Assembly: GCF_020510525.1 (NCBI RefSeq)
Contig: NZ_CP075188.1
Span: 2,852,001 to 2,916,000, forward strand
Length of the DNA: 64,000 nucleotides
Direction: 5' to 3'
Source: Quatrionicoccus australiensis
GTDB lineage: Bacteria; Pseudomonadota; Gammaproteobacteria; Burkholderiales; Rhodocyclaceae
Of this stretch, positions 63,474-64,000 are shown one piece after another (position 1 is the stretch's first letter; each line of letters begins with the position of its first letter). The notes under the pieces were generated by a model. It did not search any database, was not told where the DNA came from, and saw only the letters and a program-made list of their open reading frames with translations. Both the position numbers and the translations under genes were made by a program.

Positions 63474-64000
63474 GGCTTATGCCTTTCTTGCCAGACTTGC
63501 CTGCACTCTCCGTAGCCTCAGTTTCGGCACTCTCCCCCGTGACATTGGGTTCCACGACTTCGACAGGAGGAGCCTCCGCCAGCGCAGTGATTTTATCCAG
63601 CCGCTCGGCTAGCGCCCCTACATTACTCAAGGACATCAAGTGGGCATAGATCCACGCTAACTGACCACTACGCGCCAGCGTCAGTAACGCCGCATCATCA
63701 AGAGCCTGCAACCTCGCTTCATCAACGACGCGAAAACCTTGCAGAACTCGCGGAGTCTGCCCAGGCCGTGAAACCTCCAGCCGACGCGGCACCAGCAGAT
63801 CCAGTTCATTCAAACGCTCAACGAAACGAGTTGTGCGCTCAACCTCTCCTTGGAACTGGCTCAAAAACTCGAGAGCCAGTTTTAATAGAGGAGTATGGCT
63901 ACCATCATCGTTGAAGAGGCGCTCGCCGTCCTCGCTGTTGATCCCCTCGTAACCCTCGTCGATATAGACGTCGAAATCCTTGCTATCAGGACGCTCACCG
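63466..64000 (-). CDS. SapC-family protein (5' end beyond window)
   Basis: 178 C-terminal residues are visible and the frame stays open to the right edge. Landmarks are DVYIDEGYEGINSEDGERLF, LLKLALEFLSQFQ, TTRFVERLNELDLLVPRRLEV, VLQGFRVVDEARLQAL and LAWIYAHLMSLSNVGALAERLD. These match my memory of the SapC family, named after the S-layer protein transport locus sapCDEF of Campylobacter fetus. A charged, Glu-rich tail ends the protein. It overlaps the tolC-like start. Its presence supports a surface-layer or surface-protein role for the locus. The biochemical role of SapC is not known to me. Confidence 0.8.
   Translation of the reverse strand, partial: GERPDSKDFDVYIDEGYEGINSEDGERLFNDDGSHTPLLKLALEFLSQFQGEVERTTRFVERLNELDLLVPRRLEVSRPGQTPRVLQGFRVVDEARLQALDDAALLTLARSGQLAWIYAHLMSLSNVGALAERLDKITALAEAPPVEVVEPNVTGESAETEATESAGKSGKKGISHV

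Overview
The window reads as a high-GC betaproteobacterial chromosome. The aerobic aromatic catabolism, the TRAP uptake protein and the RND/DUF1302/DUF1329 cluster suggest a Rhodocyclales-type organism; this is inference from gene content only. Almost every gene lies on the minus strand, and the long plus-strand open frames are antisense shadows.

Region 1 (1-16.4 kb) is an amine and aldehyde oxidation island. It has a TRAP solute-binding protein (cut by the left edge), an aldehyde dehydrogenase, an envelope cluster (YCF48-like, MMPL/RND, DUF1302, DUF1329), a chemotaxis receptor, and an aromatic amine dehydrogenase operon (aauBEDA plus two monohaem cytochromes c) below an AraC-type regulator. 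Three promoters (9.3, 11.35 and 15.27 kb) share a 17-bp motif placed exactly 21 bp from a -10-like hexamer. The envelope cluster with the aldehyde dehydrogenase, the chemoreceptor and the aau operon therefore look like one regulon.

Region 2 (16.4-25.6 kb) holds a small lipoprotein, a six-component phenol hydroxylase operon (dmpKLMNOP type) with HpaA-like AraC and HpaR-like MarR regulators, and an SOS-type gene: an SRAP-family protein with degenerate active site behind a near-perfect LexA box. Two small conserved genes follow. The dctP and hpaA-like promoters both carry TTGACT-N17-TTKAAT with a related inverted-repeat operator filling the spacer, and the phenol hydroxylase promoter has a similar site. 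This points to one MarR-type repressor regulon.

Region 3 (25.7-64 kb, right end open) is the most unusual part: a minus-strand cluster built round one uninterrupted 8602-residue protein. That protein starts with a LEPR-type motif and a DUF4347 domain and continues with thousands of residues of Gly/Ala-rich repeats and RTX-like repeats. Around it lie a SapC-family protein, a TolC-type outer-membrane channel, a GAF-GAF-TM-HlyD adaptor, a PqqD-M50 protease-HlyD membrane fusion, a shortened SecA-like ATPase, a free periplasmic adaptor, two unrecognised proteins, an O-methyltransferase frameshifted in a homopolymer, and a radical SAM enzyme. No ABC ATPase is present. I infer a dedicated export and maturation system for the giant surface protein, in which a SecA-like motor and a PqqD/M50/HlyD fusion replace the usual type I secretion ATPase. 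The parts are visible in the sequence; the mechanism is hypothesis.
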